IMG/VR virus record: IMGVR_UViG_3300033149_002604
Span: 32,914-96,913 of that record
DNA length: 64,000 bases
Direction: 5' to 3' (one strand)
Source: a virus
The notes beneath the pieces were generated by a model. It was not told the DNA's origin. It did not search any database and saw nothing but the letters and a program-made list of their open reading frames with translations. A program made the position numbers and the translations under genes. Shown here one piece after another: positions 1 through 9,203 of the stretch; positions within the stretch are counted from its first letter, which is position 1, and each line of letters begins with the position of its first letter.

Positions 1-79
1 TAGTCATATTATTCTTCTTTGCTATATCACTTAATATACTTAAAATGTCTTCATCATTGATAGTTATTGTGATATTCAT
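1..79 (-). CDS. Unknown protein, N-terminus only (cut by window edge)
   Basis: An open frame starts at an ATG at 79 and runs off the left end of the window, giving 26 residues that begin MNITITINDEDILSIL. A good ribosome site (AAAGGAG) lies seven bases upstream, and the gene follows the fibre gene after a 12-base gap, so it is the next late gene. Nothing in the short stretch identifies a function. Confidence 0.6.
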   Translation of the reverse strand, partial: MNITITINDEDILSILSDIAKKNNMT

Positions 80-90
80 TTTTGGCTCCT

Positions 91-1692
91 TTAATTTCCT
101 ATTGCTATCCAATGGAATTTAGCTGTTCCAGTTGTACCAACTCCTTGTACATTGAAGTCAAAGTCAAAACCAGTTGTTGATGGTGGTGATGTCTTCTTGA
201 ATCTAAGACTTCTTATATCAAAATCCCCCGTTCCTGAGTTGTCAAATGAAATATTGGCAGCAAATACATTATTTGGAAACTGTAGGGGAAATACTACCGA
301 TGCTGTGACCCAAGCGGGTGGAGTTACTGATATTGTTCCAGTTTCCTGTACTCCCCACTGAAGAATTAAGCCTCCAGGAAGCTTTTGATACCCATTCGTA
401 TGCTGTGAAGCCGTAAAATCTGCATCTAATCCCCTTACCAAATCTGCATCTAAACCACTCCCACTACCATCTACACTCTTTACTTTGTTTAAAACATCAG
501 TTGCTTCAACGTTATTCATATCTGCATAAGCTAGTGCCGAGAAAACACCAGGAGTTCCACCAGATGTGCAGACTTTAAATTCCCCACCAGAATAGCAGGT
601 GTCTCCATCTTCTGCTTCCCCAGTGGGATCTGAACTTCTATCATAGAAATGGAAATCTGCAACTGATTGTTCTTCATTTATATAAAATGGAATTGATTTT
701 ACGGGATGAAGGACATAAGCTAAAACCCCAGAACCGTATTTTCTTGTACTATCTCCATACGTGTGGCTTGAATCTCCATATGTAAACGTTGTCGCCCCCG
801 TTTCTAGCCGTAACCCATCAGAATCCATTGATACTCGTTGACCAGAAGTAGCAGTTCTTATGTCAACCCCAACTATATCTCCAGCTATTACTTGACCCAA
901 ATTAGCACTTAGGGCTGATAAACTGGGAGTGTAAATTTGAGAAGCCTGAACAGCATTGGCAGCAATATGGGTAGTTTGGATTACACCACTTTGGATGTGT
1001 GAAGCATTTATAGTATTGGTATCAATGTGTGAAGCCTGTACAGCCCCTGCTGAGATGTGAGAGGATATAATTGCTCCACTTTGAATTTGGGATGCATGAA
1101 CAGCGTCTGCTGCTAATTGAACGGTAGTGATAGATTGGGTGTAGATTTGGCCACCATTGATGTAAGTAGTGTCTGATGAATGTGCCCACCCTGCAACGTT
1201 TCCAGACGGAATTGATGCAACATAACTTGTATTGTTTGCTGTGTGGCTAGCTGTAACATCAGCACCTGATTCTGCTGCAAACTTATTTGTAGTACCTTCT
1301 GGTATGTCATCAGCATTTCCGTTTATTGAAGCTAGGTGAAAGTCGTTGGCAGCATTGGTCAGTGTAATACTGTTAGCATATATTTTACCACCATGAATAT
1401 ATGTCGTATCTGATGGATGTGCCCAGCCCGATACATGATTAGATGGTAAACCATTAACATTAGATGTATCATTGGCGGTATGGTTGGCTGTTACATCAGC
1501 ATTGTCTTCCGGCTTATTTGATCCCGTTACTGAATCCCAAGGCACATCGGAATTTGTGGCAGTAATTGTTATACTACCTTTTATAACAAGACCACTAGCT
1601 TCTGTATATTCTACATAATTGCCACCTTTTGTAGTGTCTCCAATCAGAAATCCATTTGAATGATATTCTGCAAGAAGTGTTATTTGTACCAA
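91..1692 (-). CDS. Tail fibre, distal part (probably one protein with the preceding gene)
   Basis: 533 residues rich in Ser, Thr, Asn and Ala. The centre has repeated short motifs of the type Q(A/S)SHI or ASQI (around residues 195-260), as seen in phage central and side fibres that form trimeric rods, and two copies of a 'GWAHxSDTTYI' segment (near residues 90 and 168). The C-terminal 110 residues (GYQKLPGGLILQWG ... FHWIAIGN) match the Gp53/gp37-like fibre tip that folds last and contacts the receptor. The only available start is TTG at 1692, inside the preceding gene, without a proper ribosome site and two codons after a stop. This suggests that the frame is normally entered from the 1595-3103 gene by a +1 shift or that one base is wrong in the assembly. 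Role in host recognition is inferred. Confidence 0.8.
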   Translation of the reverse strand: MVQITLLAEYHSNGFLIGDTTKGGNYVEYTEASGLVIKGSITITATNSDVPWDSVTGSNKPEDNADVTANHTANDTSNVNGLPSNHVSGWAHPSDTTYIHGGKIYANSITLTNAANDFHLASINGNADDIPEGTTNKFAAESGADVTASHTANNTSYVASIPSGNVAGWAHSSDTTYINGGQIYTQSITTVQLAADAVHASQIQSGAIISSHISAGAVQASHIDTNTINASHIQSGVIQTTHIAANAVQASQIYTPSLSALSANLGQVIAGDIVGVDIRTATSGQRVSMDSDGLRLETGATTFTYGDSSHTYGDSTRKYGSGVLAYVLHPVKSIPFYINEEQSVADFHFYDRSSDPTGEAEDGDTCYSGGEFKVCTSGGTPGVFSALAYADMNNVEATDVLNKVKSVDGSGSGLDADLVRGLDADFTASQHTNGYQKLPGGLILQWGVQETGTISVTPPAWVTASVVFPLQFPNNVFAANISFDNSGTGDFDIRSLRFKKTSPPSTTGFDFDFNVQGVGTTGTAKFHWIAIGN

Positions 1693-3103
1693 GTCTCAAT
1701 ATCTCATTATCAGATGAATCCAAAATCTTATATGCAGCATCATGTTTGATAATCCAGTCACCTGAAAAATATGTTGCATTTCCATCTATTTTAAGATGGT
1801 CTCCTGGTGCAGCATAAAATCCATAATCATCTGATCCCCACTGTTCAGATGGGCTAGCATTTTTAGTTAGGCCATTCAAATAGCCCATCACAACTTTTTC
1901 GTTGTTTGCTGCATCAAAAACGGAAATTCTATCTTTAGACTCGTTTAGCTCTATCCTTCTTCCAGAACTAGATGATCTTAATTTAGTTGCTGTTATTTCC
2001 CATCCAGCAATGTTTCCACCATCTGCCTGCAAATTAGAAACATTTAAAGAACCAGACGTAGTTAATTCGGTGTTTGTTCCTTTCCAGCTTATATTTGTTC
2101 CATCGTATTTGAAATATTTATTTGAACCGTTACCAGCATAGAATCTAGGAGAGCCAGAATTGTAATCAAGCTGAATTCCAGAAGAACCAAATGAAGAATT
2201 GTTTATGGTTATTCTTTTGTTAGATGACGTTAAAACTATATCTGTTCCTGATTTTAGTTGTGATGCAGTTATATCCCAACCTGCAATCTTGCCACCATTA
2301 GCTTGTAAGTTACTTACATTTAGAGAACCGGATGTAGTGAGTTCTGCATTAGTTCCTTTCCAGCTTATGTCTGTTCCATCATATTTGAAGAATTTATCAT
2401 TACCGTTGCCAGTGTAGAATCTAGGAGAACCTGTATTATATTCAAGCTGTATTCCATCCTGTCCGAATGTTGTTGAATTTATTGTTACTTTCTTGTTTGA
2501 AGAATCAAATACTATGCCACCGCTTGCTATTACATCCCCAGTAAAATAGAACCCCGCTATCTGCTGTGTAGAAGCGCTTAGTTCAAAGATTACATTTGAA
2601 CTGTCATCATATCCTTTTATGCCGAAAGTATTACCTAAATCACCTATCTTTATTCTATCTTTACCACCAGAAGATACTGTGATGATTGGTGGGGAATTAA
2701 ATTCATCTGTAATAGTTAAACTACCTGAAATGATTTCATCAGCTACAAAGGCAGTTGAAGGTTTGAATTCATAAATTTGTGTTGGGGCGTTATTAGTATC
2801 ATCTATGTAAACCCGAACATATTTTGCCAATTCAGGTGTAGGAAGAACTGCAATGATCCTGTTATTTGAATCTGGTGTAGCTAGCCAGTAATTAGTTTGT
2901 GCACTAGATTCTGAATTCCCCCTGTTCACTAAAGTAGAACCAGCACCCAGTCCATGTGAAGCTGTACCAGAAAAGTATGTCCAATCATCTGTATCTTTAT
3001 CTTTTAAAGCAAAATAAAGTCTACAAGATGAATCTACCCAAAGAATCATCTTTTCAAACTGTTGTTCAATTGGGTATTGGTATTGTATCCACTGGAAGGC
3101 CAT
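1595..3103 (-). CDS. Tail fibre / tip fibre, proximal part with 97-residue repeats
   Basis: 502 residues following the J-like gene (stop at 3106, ATG at 3103). Two near-identical segments of about 97 residues, each containing SGSPRFY(T/A)GNG, YDGT(D/N)ISWKGTN and ELTTSGSLNVSNLQA, lie between roughly residues 195 and 390. This repeat style is typical of phage tip fibres. The last 24 residues after 'EILRLGTNN' change to basic, aromatic sequence unlike a fibre, while the alternative frame (the 91-1692 gene) continues with fibre-like sequence. I read the two as halves of one roughly 1,000-residue fibre broken by a frame change between 1690 and 1595. The position after J fits a tail-tip-attached fibre. 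Confidence 0.8.
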   Translation of the reverse strand: MAFQWIQYQYPIEQQFEKMILWVDSSCRLYFALKDKDTDDWTYFSGTASHGLGAGSTLVNRGNSESSAQTNYWLATPDSNNRIIAVLPTPELAKYVRVYIDDTNNAPTQIYEFKPSTAFVADEIISGSLTITDEFNSPPIITVSSGGKDRIKIGDLGNTFGIKGYDDSSNVIFELSASTQQIAGFYFTGDVIASGGIVFDSSNKKVTINSTTFGQDGIQLEYNTGSPRFYTGNGNDKFFKYDGTDISWKGTNAELTTSGSLNVSNLQANGGKIAGWDITASQLKSGTDIVLTSSNKRITINNSSFGSSGIQLDYNSGSPRFYAGNGSNKYFKYDGTNISWKGTNTELTTSGSLNVSNLQADGGNIAGWEITATKLRSSSSGRRIELNESKDRISVFDAANNEKVVMGYLNGLTKNASPSEQWGSDDYGFYAAPGDHLKIDGNATYFSGDWIIKHDAAYKILDSSDNEILRLGTNNTSCRISFKWISDWRHYKRWQLCRIYRS

Positions 3104-3105
3104 AC

Positions 3106-6100
3106 TTAAACTGTTATCCCCCCTGAATCTAGGTCACCATCATAAAGCTGGTCAACGCTTCCGGTGACACTACTACTAGCAATCAATCTGAATACATTTC
3201 CTGCTACTAAGTTAGCCGAAGCTTCAGCAGATGCGGTGTTTGATTCGTTACCAAAGTAATCAACATCTTTAACAAAAATCTTCACGTTAGCTGTGTTTGA
3301 ATATGTATCTATATCTGTAGCAGTCAAAGCATAAACTACGCTGTTTTCAGCATTATTATACCAACCATAGTAACTTCCAGTTCCAACCTTTATTCTGTAT
3401 GAATAGTAATTGTGGTCATTTTCTTGGCTGGCATCCCAACCGAATCGTACACCACCAACTACTGGAACAGCATTAACATTTGTTGGGGTAGATGGTGCAA
3501 TGTTTTCTACTTTAAATGGTTGGGAACCGTCAGACAGTATTCCTTGTCCTGTTCTTGAATAGACAATGAATACTAGTGTTGAATATGGATTTCCGTTGCT
3601 GTCTGAATAATTATTATCAAATGTGTAGGTATATTTTTCATCCTTTACAAAAGATGTCCTTAGCAGATTTGTTGATATGGGTGAATCGTGGTATACTTCT
3701 ACAACATATCCACCCAAAGGACCGGATGTAAAAGGTGCTGTACTGACGGGGTTCCATTCTATTGTTATGTCTTTGTCAGAAAATGTCGTTGAATTGGGAT
3801 TCTGTCCTTTGATATATATTCCAGACGGTGGATCTGGTTTATAGTTTGTTGCTTCTAATGTGACACTAGCAAAAATAGGATCACTAGACTTGTATTCAGT
3901 ATTGGTATATGCTTTAAAATAGTAGGTAGTATCTATTTGTAGTAGGTTATTGATATATTTAGCTTTATTCTTGTCTGCACTTACAGTTAATAGTGTGGAA
4001 TACCCATCAACTGAATCCGTTGACCATTCTATTGTGGTATATTTTATATTTGAATCAGTATCAGGTTTGACATAGAATTCAAACCCTATCCCTTCTTCTA
4101 TGTTTACCTGTCGAACTGAAAATTCCACTGGGGGATTTGGTTTCTTGTATGCATTATGTTCTTCTAATGCCGAATAATTGTCCCTTACTACAACTATAGA
4201 ATCTTCACTATAAATTTGTGATAAATGTTCAACTGCACTAACCGAAAGTTCATTGTTGCTATCCCGATTTACTGTAAGTAGCCTAAATGGTTTAATATTT
4301 CCTTGCTTCCCTATTGCATAAATTGAATCAGATACAGGGGAAGCAGTTGCTGAAAGAACAGATATTTCTTGTAAAGAATTCCCATCACTTAAGCCACTTA
4401 CATCTACCGTTGCTGTTACAAATGAATTTTCTTCGGTGGAGTATCTTATTAAGTACGTAGCACTTACATCGTCAAAAGTGTATGCCTTATCAAGTGTTAT
4501 GTCATTACCTGAATACGATAGAATCCTTCCACCTTCACCCCAGCTTGGTAAGGAATGTTGTAGGTAAACTATATCCCCAGCAGTTGCGTGTAATTTGTCT
4601 AGTCCGCATTTAAAATTTACTATGTGTGTGGTGTTTGTGGCCTTGTTTAGTTTGAATTTTAATTCCCTTTCTACACGTTTTCTATCTGTCAGCCATTTGA
4701 ACCCAAGCGTTCTTTCAACCGCTTTTGGGATTGTAGAATCGGTTGTTCTTGCTACCAAAGAACGCATCTGGTAGTTAAGGTCTTTATCTAAAAACTGACC
4801 GTAGATTTTGTAAGGAATTTCAGAAAGCGGAACAAATGACTGTGAAAATTCCTTTATATTCCCTGCCGAAATAAGATGAACTGGTGTGTCATCCCTGTCA
4901 ATAACAAAACTATACTTTCCATTTAACCAAACAGGCCAACATCTAAATGAATCACACATTTCAAACAATGCTGTTATAGCAGATTGTTTACTATCAATCA
5001 CACCATTCATAGTGTGTAGGTGTTCATATGATGATGTTGAATTTTTAAGTTCTACATCTGAAATCGTGAATGATACATTGTTTCCTTCTGAATCAGAATT
5101 GCTTATGTCTAATGAAAGCGCACGTATTCCACCAACAGTAGGGGTAAATGTTATTTGATGTGTTCCAGATGAAATACCTGTTTTTGATCCAAGCAAAACG
5201 TGTGAACCATCAAAGGTATCACCATATATATAGATATCAGAAGTTTCGCTTAGTGAACTAAATGTGATTGAAAATGTATGTTCAACATTTGTTGATAGGC
5301 TTGCATTAAATCTAAAGTTGACACTGTATTCCCTTGATTGTCCATCAGAACTTATTGTTCTAGCAGATGAATCACTGGAACCATTTCCAACAGTAAATGC
5401 CCAATAATTAGCCCATTCTGAATTATCCCCACCATCATACCAGCCAAGGTAATCTATTTGATCTGCTGCCCACTTCTTATGACAGAATTTGATAGCATCT
5501 ATTACACCATTTGTATACAAATCTGATTCAGACAGATACTTTCCTATTCCATATCTGGAATTTAGAAGTAGGTCCCTAACACAGAGCATCGCATTTTCAG
5601 AATATTCTTTTGTATAGGTGGATTCATCCCAAGTTCTTACTGATCCACCTGCTGTTTCAAATTGGTCTAAGGTTTCATTATAGAATAATTCATCGAATTT
5701 TTCTGTTCCACTATGATCTGGAACATCTACCTTCAGTCCACGTATCAAGGTTTTTATACTTGGTATTCCACCAGACAGTTGGCCTGTTGCTTTTATTCTT
5801 AGGCCAAGCAATGCTGTGTTAGGGTATATAAAATTACCGTATACTGATTCAATAACTGAATCCAATGTTATTCTATCAGCCTTCTTCATATCGGAAGATG
5901 CGGCTGTAGTTCTTCGCAACCTGATGGTATATACTCCATTTCCACTTCCACCAGATACAGTTGTGAAATCAATCGTGTGTGCTTGTAGAACAGGGGTATT
6001 TGATTGACCACTGATTGTAGCAGTTGAAAGACTTTGTGACTGGCTGGTTATATTTGCTTCCATACCAACAGTCACGCTTCCAGAAAAACTAACCATATAC

Positions 6101-7401
6101 CCTCTTATTGGATATTCATGGTCTGATGTTGTTCTTCTTGAGAGGATCTTATTACCCACTGAATCATAAGCATCAAAATGAATATATGTTGTCCACGTAG
6201 GATTATCTCTAGTTCCCCCACCAACTGAACCAATATGGGTTACTTTTACCCGAATTGCTTCCGTTTTATAAGTCCTGTATTCTCCATCTGAATACCTATC
6301 ACATTTAATGTAAGTTGGATTATCAGAAGTTGGATACCACCGTTGTGAAGTATAAAATGTATGCCAAGTTCCTTCACTTTCTTCCTTGAATTGAATGCTA
6401 TATTCTACTGAAGTTCCTTGTAGAGCTTGTCCTGTGGCATCATATAGAGCATCAGCCTTGACAGTTAATGTAACTGCATCAACTTCCTTTTGTGTAGTAT
6501 ATTCAACCCAATCCGTGATGATTTCCCTTCCATCATCTACCTGTACACGTGCTTGGTTAAGGTGTGGTATAGGGTTTTGAACAAATGGGTAATATTCGTC
6601 ATAAGTTGAATCAGGTTTGTTCGTTCCAGTTCTGTACCACCAAGTTACATTATCATAGTTTCTAAGCGGTTGGTCATTTATATAGATAGCAGGATTTTTG
6701 TATGAAGAACTTGATGGATCTGAAGTTGTACAAACTTGGGTATGGTCAGCTTCTTGACATATTCCGTCTATTTCACCTTCACTTAAGGCCAATAATAAAT
6801 TCAAATAGTTATCATTTCCTATGTGTTCAGTATAGGCAGAAATAATATTTCCACCGACCATTGTGGTTCCATAAACAACAGGAACGGGGGAATCTGCTCT
6901 AGCCAAGGTCTGTATTCCTGACCAATTATAGGTTGGTGTGGACTTACCACCTTCTGGTAATGATGGAAGATCTGGTGTAAATAGTAAGGATGATATACCA
7001 GAAAGTACTAGAGATATTCCAGCAAAAAGGATACGGGAAGTCCAAGTTGCAGCATTGATTCCCCAAGTTCCTGCTAATGCCCCGCCTAAGTATGGAGCAA
7101 AGGCAATAGCAGCAACCCCTACTGCAATGAACACAAACCCTAAGAAGTTTCTATCTCCACCTTCCAATCTTGATACAATTACAATTTCATCATCTTGCTT
7201 TACAAAGGTAGAATGCCATTTATTGACTTCTAAAGGTTTTCCATTCAGAAAAATAGCTACCTTTTCTTTGATAACCCGATCGTATATTTCGTCACCGACT
7301 TGCTTTGCATACTGGTATACTACTTCAAGCAAGTGTCCTTCTTGAATTTCCTTGAATTCTGACTTTTCTTCAAATATGTTTCGATATGTTACATATGGCA
7401 T
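3106..7401 (-). CDS. Tail tip attachment protein, lambda I/J-like fusion
   Basis: 1,431 residues, the largest gene of the window. The first about 85 residues resemble a beta-grasp domain, followed by a Gly/Ala-rich hydrophobic pair of segments (about residues 83-145), as in lambda gpI; then begins the J-like part (ARADSPVPVVYGTTMVGG, LNLLLALSEGEIDGI, AIYINDQPL), typical of tip attachment proteins. C-terminal fibronectin-III-like segments occur around residues 1050-1400 (NPPVEFSVRQV, KPDPPSG, PSTPTNVNAVP). It should form the trimeric baseplate hub and tip that contacts the host receptor. The gene overlaps the NlpC/P60 gene by 13 bases, consistent with translational coupling. Lambda has I and J as separate genes, so this is a fusion or a joined form. 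Confidence 0.88.
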   Translation of the reverse strand: MPYVTYRNIFEEKSEFKEIQEGHLLEVVYQYAKQVGDEIYDRVIKEKVAIFLNGKPLEVNKWHSTFVKQDDEIVIVSRLEGGDRNFLGFVFIAVGVAAIAFAPYLGGALAGTWGINAATWTSRILFAGISLVLSGISSLLFTPDLPSLPEGGKSTPTYNWSGIQTLARADSPVPVVYGTTMVGGNIISAYTEHIGNDNYLNLLLALSEGEIDGICQEADHTQVCTTSDPSSSSYKNPAIYINDQPLRNYDNVTWWYRTGTNKPDSTYDEYYPFVQNPIPHLNQARVQVDDGREIITDWVEYTTQKEVDAVTLTVKADALYDATGQALQGTSVEYSIQFKEESEGTWHTFYTSQRWYPTSDNPTYIKCDRYSDGEYRTYKTEAIRVKVTHIGSVGGGTRDNPTWTTYIHFDAYDSVGNKILSRRTTSDHEYPIRGYMVSFSGSVTVGMEANITSQSQSLSTATISGQSNTPVLQAHTIDFTTVSGGSGNGVYTIRLRRTTAASSDMKKADRITLDSVIESVYGNFIYPNTALLGLRIKATGQLSGGIPSIKTLIRGLKVDVPDHSGTEKFDELFYNETLDQFETAGGSVRTWDESTYTKEYSENAMLCVRDLLLNSRYGIGKYLSESDLYTNGVIDAIKFCHKKWAADQIDYLGWYDGGDNSEWANYWAFTVGNGSSDSSARTISSDGQSREYSVNFRFNASLSTNVEHTFSITFSSLSETSDIYIYGDTFDGSHVLLGSKTGISSGTHQITFTPTVGGIRALSLDISNSDSEGNNVSFTISDVELKNSTSSYEHLHTMNGVIDSKQSAITALFEMCDSFRCWPVWLNGKYSFVIDRDDTPVHLISAGNIKEFSQSFVPLSEIPYKIYGQFLDKDLNYQMRSLVARTTDSTIPKAVERTLGFKWLTDRKRVERELKFKLNKATNTTHIVNFKCGLDKLHATAGDIVYLQHSLPSWGEGGRILSYSGNDITLDKAYTFDDVSATYLIRYSTEENSFVTATVDVSGLSDGNSLQEISVLSATASPVSDSIYAIGKQGNIKPFRLLTVNRDSNNELSVSAVEHLSQIYSEDSIVVVRDNYSALEEHNAYKKPNPPVEFSVRQVNIEEGIGFEFYVKPDTDSNIKYTTIEWSTDSVDGYSTLLTVSADKNKAKYINNLLQIDTTYYFKAYTNTEYKSSDPIFASVTLEATNYKPDPPSGIYIKGQNPNSTTFSDKDITIEWNPVSTAPFTSGPLGGYVVEVYHDSPISTNLLRTSFVKDEKYTYTFDNNYSDSNGNPYSTLVFIVYSRTGQGILSDGSQPFKVENIAPSTPTNVNAVPVVGGVRFGWDASQENDHNYYSYRIKVGTGSYYGWYNNAENSVVYALTATDIDTYSNTANVKIFVKDVDYFGNESNTASAEASANLVAGNVFRLIASSSVTGSVDQLYDGDLDSGGITV

Positions 7402-7814
7402 AGCTTTTCTTCAGTCTTTGAATATCGCATTGCTAAGTAAATGTCACTTCTGTATTTATCTAAACTTTCTATTATTGATGTAGAATCAAAGAATATGTGT
7501 AATATTCTGTTTCTGCCAACATAGAGACCTATATGGTTCACGACTTCTCTACAATTAAGATAAAGAAGGATTCCATCAAATATTCTGTAGGGTGGTGTGA
7601 CTTTATACCATCCTTCATAGGTATTGTCTAAGATTATATTCTCCCCTCTTAAGAACCATCGCTTATCATAGGTAAGTTCTTCAAAAGATGGTAGATCTAT
7701 TCCTAGTATTTCTTTATACACCAAACACACTAATCCGTAACAATCCACACCATCAAAACTTCTACCCCTATTTTTAAATGGAATCCCTATGAATCTACTG
7801 AAATCAATAGCCAT
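7389..7814 (-). CDS. NlpC/P60 tail-tip peptidase (lambda K-like)
   Basis: 141 residues covering one NlpC/P60 domain. The catalytic Cys sits in GVDCYGLVCLVY (Cys25), the His in VNHIGLYVG, and a further His in ILHIF. The family cleaves peptidoglycan peptide stems; in lambda-type tails it is part of the tip complex and helps penetration or assembly. Stop of the L-like gene and ATG of this gene overlap as TAATG. Position between L-like and J-like genes is exactly that of lambda K. Confidence 0.88.
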   Translation of the reverse strand: MAIDFSRFIGIPFKNRGRSFDGVDCYGLVCLVYKEILGIDLPSFEELTYDKRWFLRGENIILDNTYEGWYKVTPPYRIFDGILLYLNCREVVNHIGLYVGRNRILHIFFDSTSIIESLDKYRSDIYLAMRYSKTEEKLCHM

Positions 7815-8512
7815 TATACTACCACAAAAGCTTTTGGTGGAATTGATGGAAATCCACCAAACCTACTAGAATTTTTACGTAGTCTACAATCTTCTAATGT
7901 AAAATTACAATCAGTCCAAGATGCAGCTATATTTCCATCAGGATCACATTCATTACTTTTAAATTCCCATTGACATTCCCTACCATAAGTTCTTCCTGGA
8001 ACAGTTATCTTTTTTATGTCAAATTTGGATTTGCAGGTGAATTGGACTACCTGTTCATTTGTCATCACCGAATCAATGTAGAACTTTTCTTTCATATGTG
8101 ATCTATAGTCTGGTGAAGTTCCTATGTGGTATGCTGTACTTCCACTAGGTAGAAATGGTGCAAATGTAGTTAAAACATACACTTCACATCCACGTAAGTT
8201 AGATCTATCTTGTATATAAGATTCCAGTTGTCTATCAACATTGGGGACAGAAACGGTAAAGGTGCCAATTTCACCTGAAATATTCGATCCAAAATCTTCC
8301 CTTTCTATCTTTGCTTTATAGTACAGTTCTTCAGAGGCGGTTACATCACCACTTGCATTTAACTTGTATCCATAAATATTCTGATTGCTGTTTACAAAGT
8401 ATAGGTATTCTGTACCTGTCGGTGATGCATTTACAACGAACATATCTAATGGATATGTTCCAGACAGCTTTGCTTGTTCTTCAGAAAATGTTGCAGTTAC
8501 TGAATAAGGCAT
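7814..8512 (-). CDS. Minor tail protein L-like, probable Fe-S protein
   Basis: 232 residues. The C-terminal third carries four cysteines in GRECQ, SNECD, TDCNF and EDCRLR, the arrangement of lambda gpL and of the hub proteins of related tails, in which four Cys hold a [4Fe-4S] cluster. The N-terminal half is beta-rich. It should sit in the tip between the distal tail protein and the J-like hub. The order M-position gene, L, K, I/J matches lambda. The Fe-S assignment follows from the family; the cysteines are visible here. Confidence 0.82.
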   Translation of the reverse strand: MPYSVTATFSEEQAKLSGTYPLDMFVVNASPTGTEYLYFVNSNQNIYGYKLNASGDVTASEELYYKAKIEREDFGSNISGEIGTFTVSVPNVDRQLESYIQDRSNLRGCEVYVLTTFAPFLPSGSTAYHIGTSPDYRSHMKEKFYIDSVMTNEQVVQFTCKSKFDIKKITVPGRTYGRECQWEFKSNECDPDGNIAASWTDCNFTLEDCRLRKNSSRFGGFPSIPPKAFVVV

Positions 8513-8514
8513 CT

Positions 8515-9189
8515 TTACCTCACCTTATACTTACTTATAAACGCCACAGTCCCACTTCTCATATAGCCACCAAAACCAGTTTTGGACAAATTTCCACCAA
8601 TATAGTCGGTCTGTGTGAAGTTTTGTAATGGATCTTGTGCAAAATAGACTTCATATATAGGATAAGCATTAGCATTATTTTGTGAATCTGTTAGTGATAA
8701 GTTTCCGTAATCTTTGGAAATTGTCAATCTGGTTGCAGAATTGATGGTGGTTATGTTACCAATTCTAAATCCATTTCCATTCCACAATAGAAGATAATTT
8801 GCTTTCATATTTGTCGTAGCAGAATAATCTAGTGTGGAATCAATAACCACTTGCCAGTCACCTGCTACTGAAGCAACGGTTGTGGGGGTGTACCCAGAAG
8901 ACCAATCGACTGTGAAAAAGGAATTTAGTTGGGATTTTCTGTTGGAAACAAAGTGTTCGATCTGTTTGTATTCTTTATGGAAAATGTTTGAATAAACATA
9001 GTTGATTGATAGTGTTGGTTCTGCTTTCTGTCGGGTTGTAAGGATAGCTTCATCAAATTGTGAAATCAAATTATGATAGATTTTCTTGCTGAAACATCCA
9101 TCATTTGGTTCCCACAATTTGTATGTAATGTGGTTTATAGTCCCAACAGATTCAGTAGTACTAACTGTTCCAATAGGAAACAATATCAA
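8515..9189 (-). CDS. Distal/minor tail protein in the lambda M position
   Basis: 224 residues, directly after the tape measure gene and before the L-like gene, where lambda has gpM and related phages have a distal tail protein. It is beta-rich with features such as WEPNDGCFSKKIYHNL and LSINYVYSNIFHKEYKQIEHF; I do not recognise the family with certainty. The start is probably TTG at 9189, preceded by AGGAG at 11 bases. Likely forms the ring joining the tail tube to the tip. Confidence 0.65.
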   Translation of the reverse strand: MILFPIGTVSTTESVGTINHITYKLWEPNDGCFSKKIYHNLISQFDEAILTTRQKAEPTLSINYVYSNIFHKEYKQIEHFVSNRKSQLNSFFTVDWSSGYTPTTVASVAGDWQVVIDSTLDYSATTNMKANYLLLWNGNGFRIGNITTINSATRLTISKDYGNLSLTDSQNNANAYPIYEVYFAQDPLQNFTQTDYIGGNLSKTGFGGYMRSGTVAFISKYKVR

Positions 9190-9203
9190 TCTAACTCACT
9201 CTC

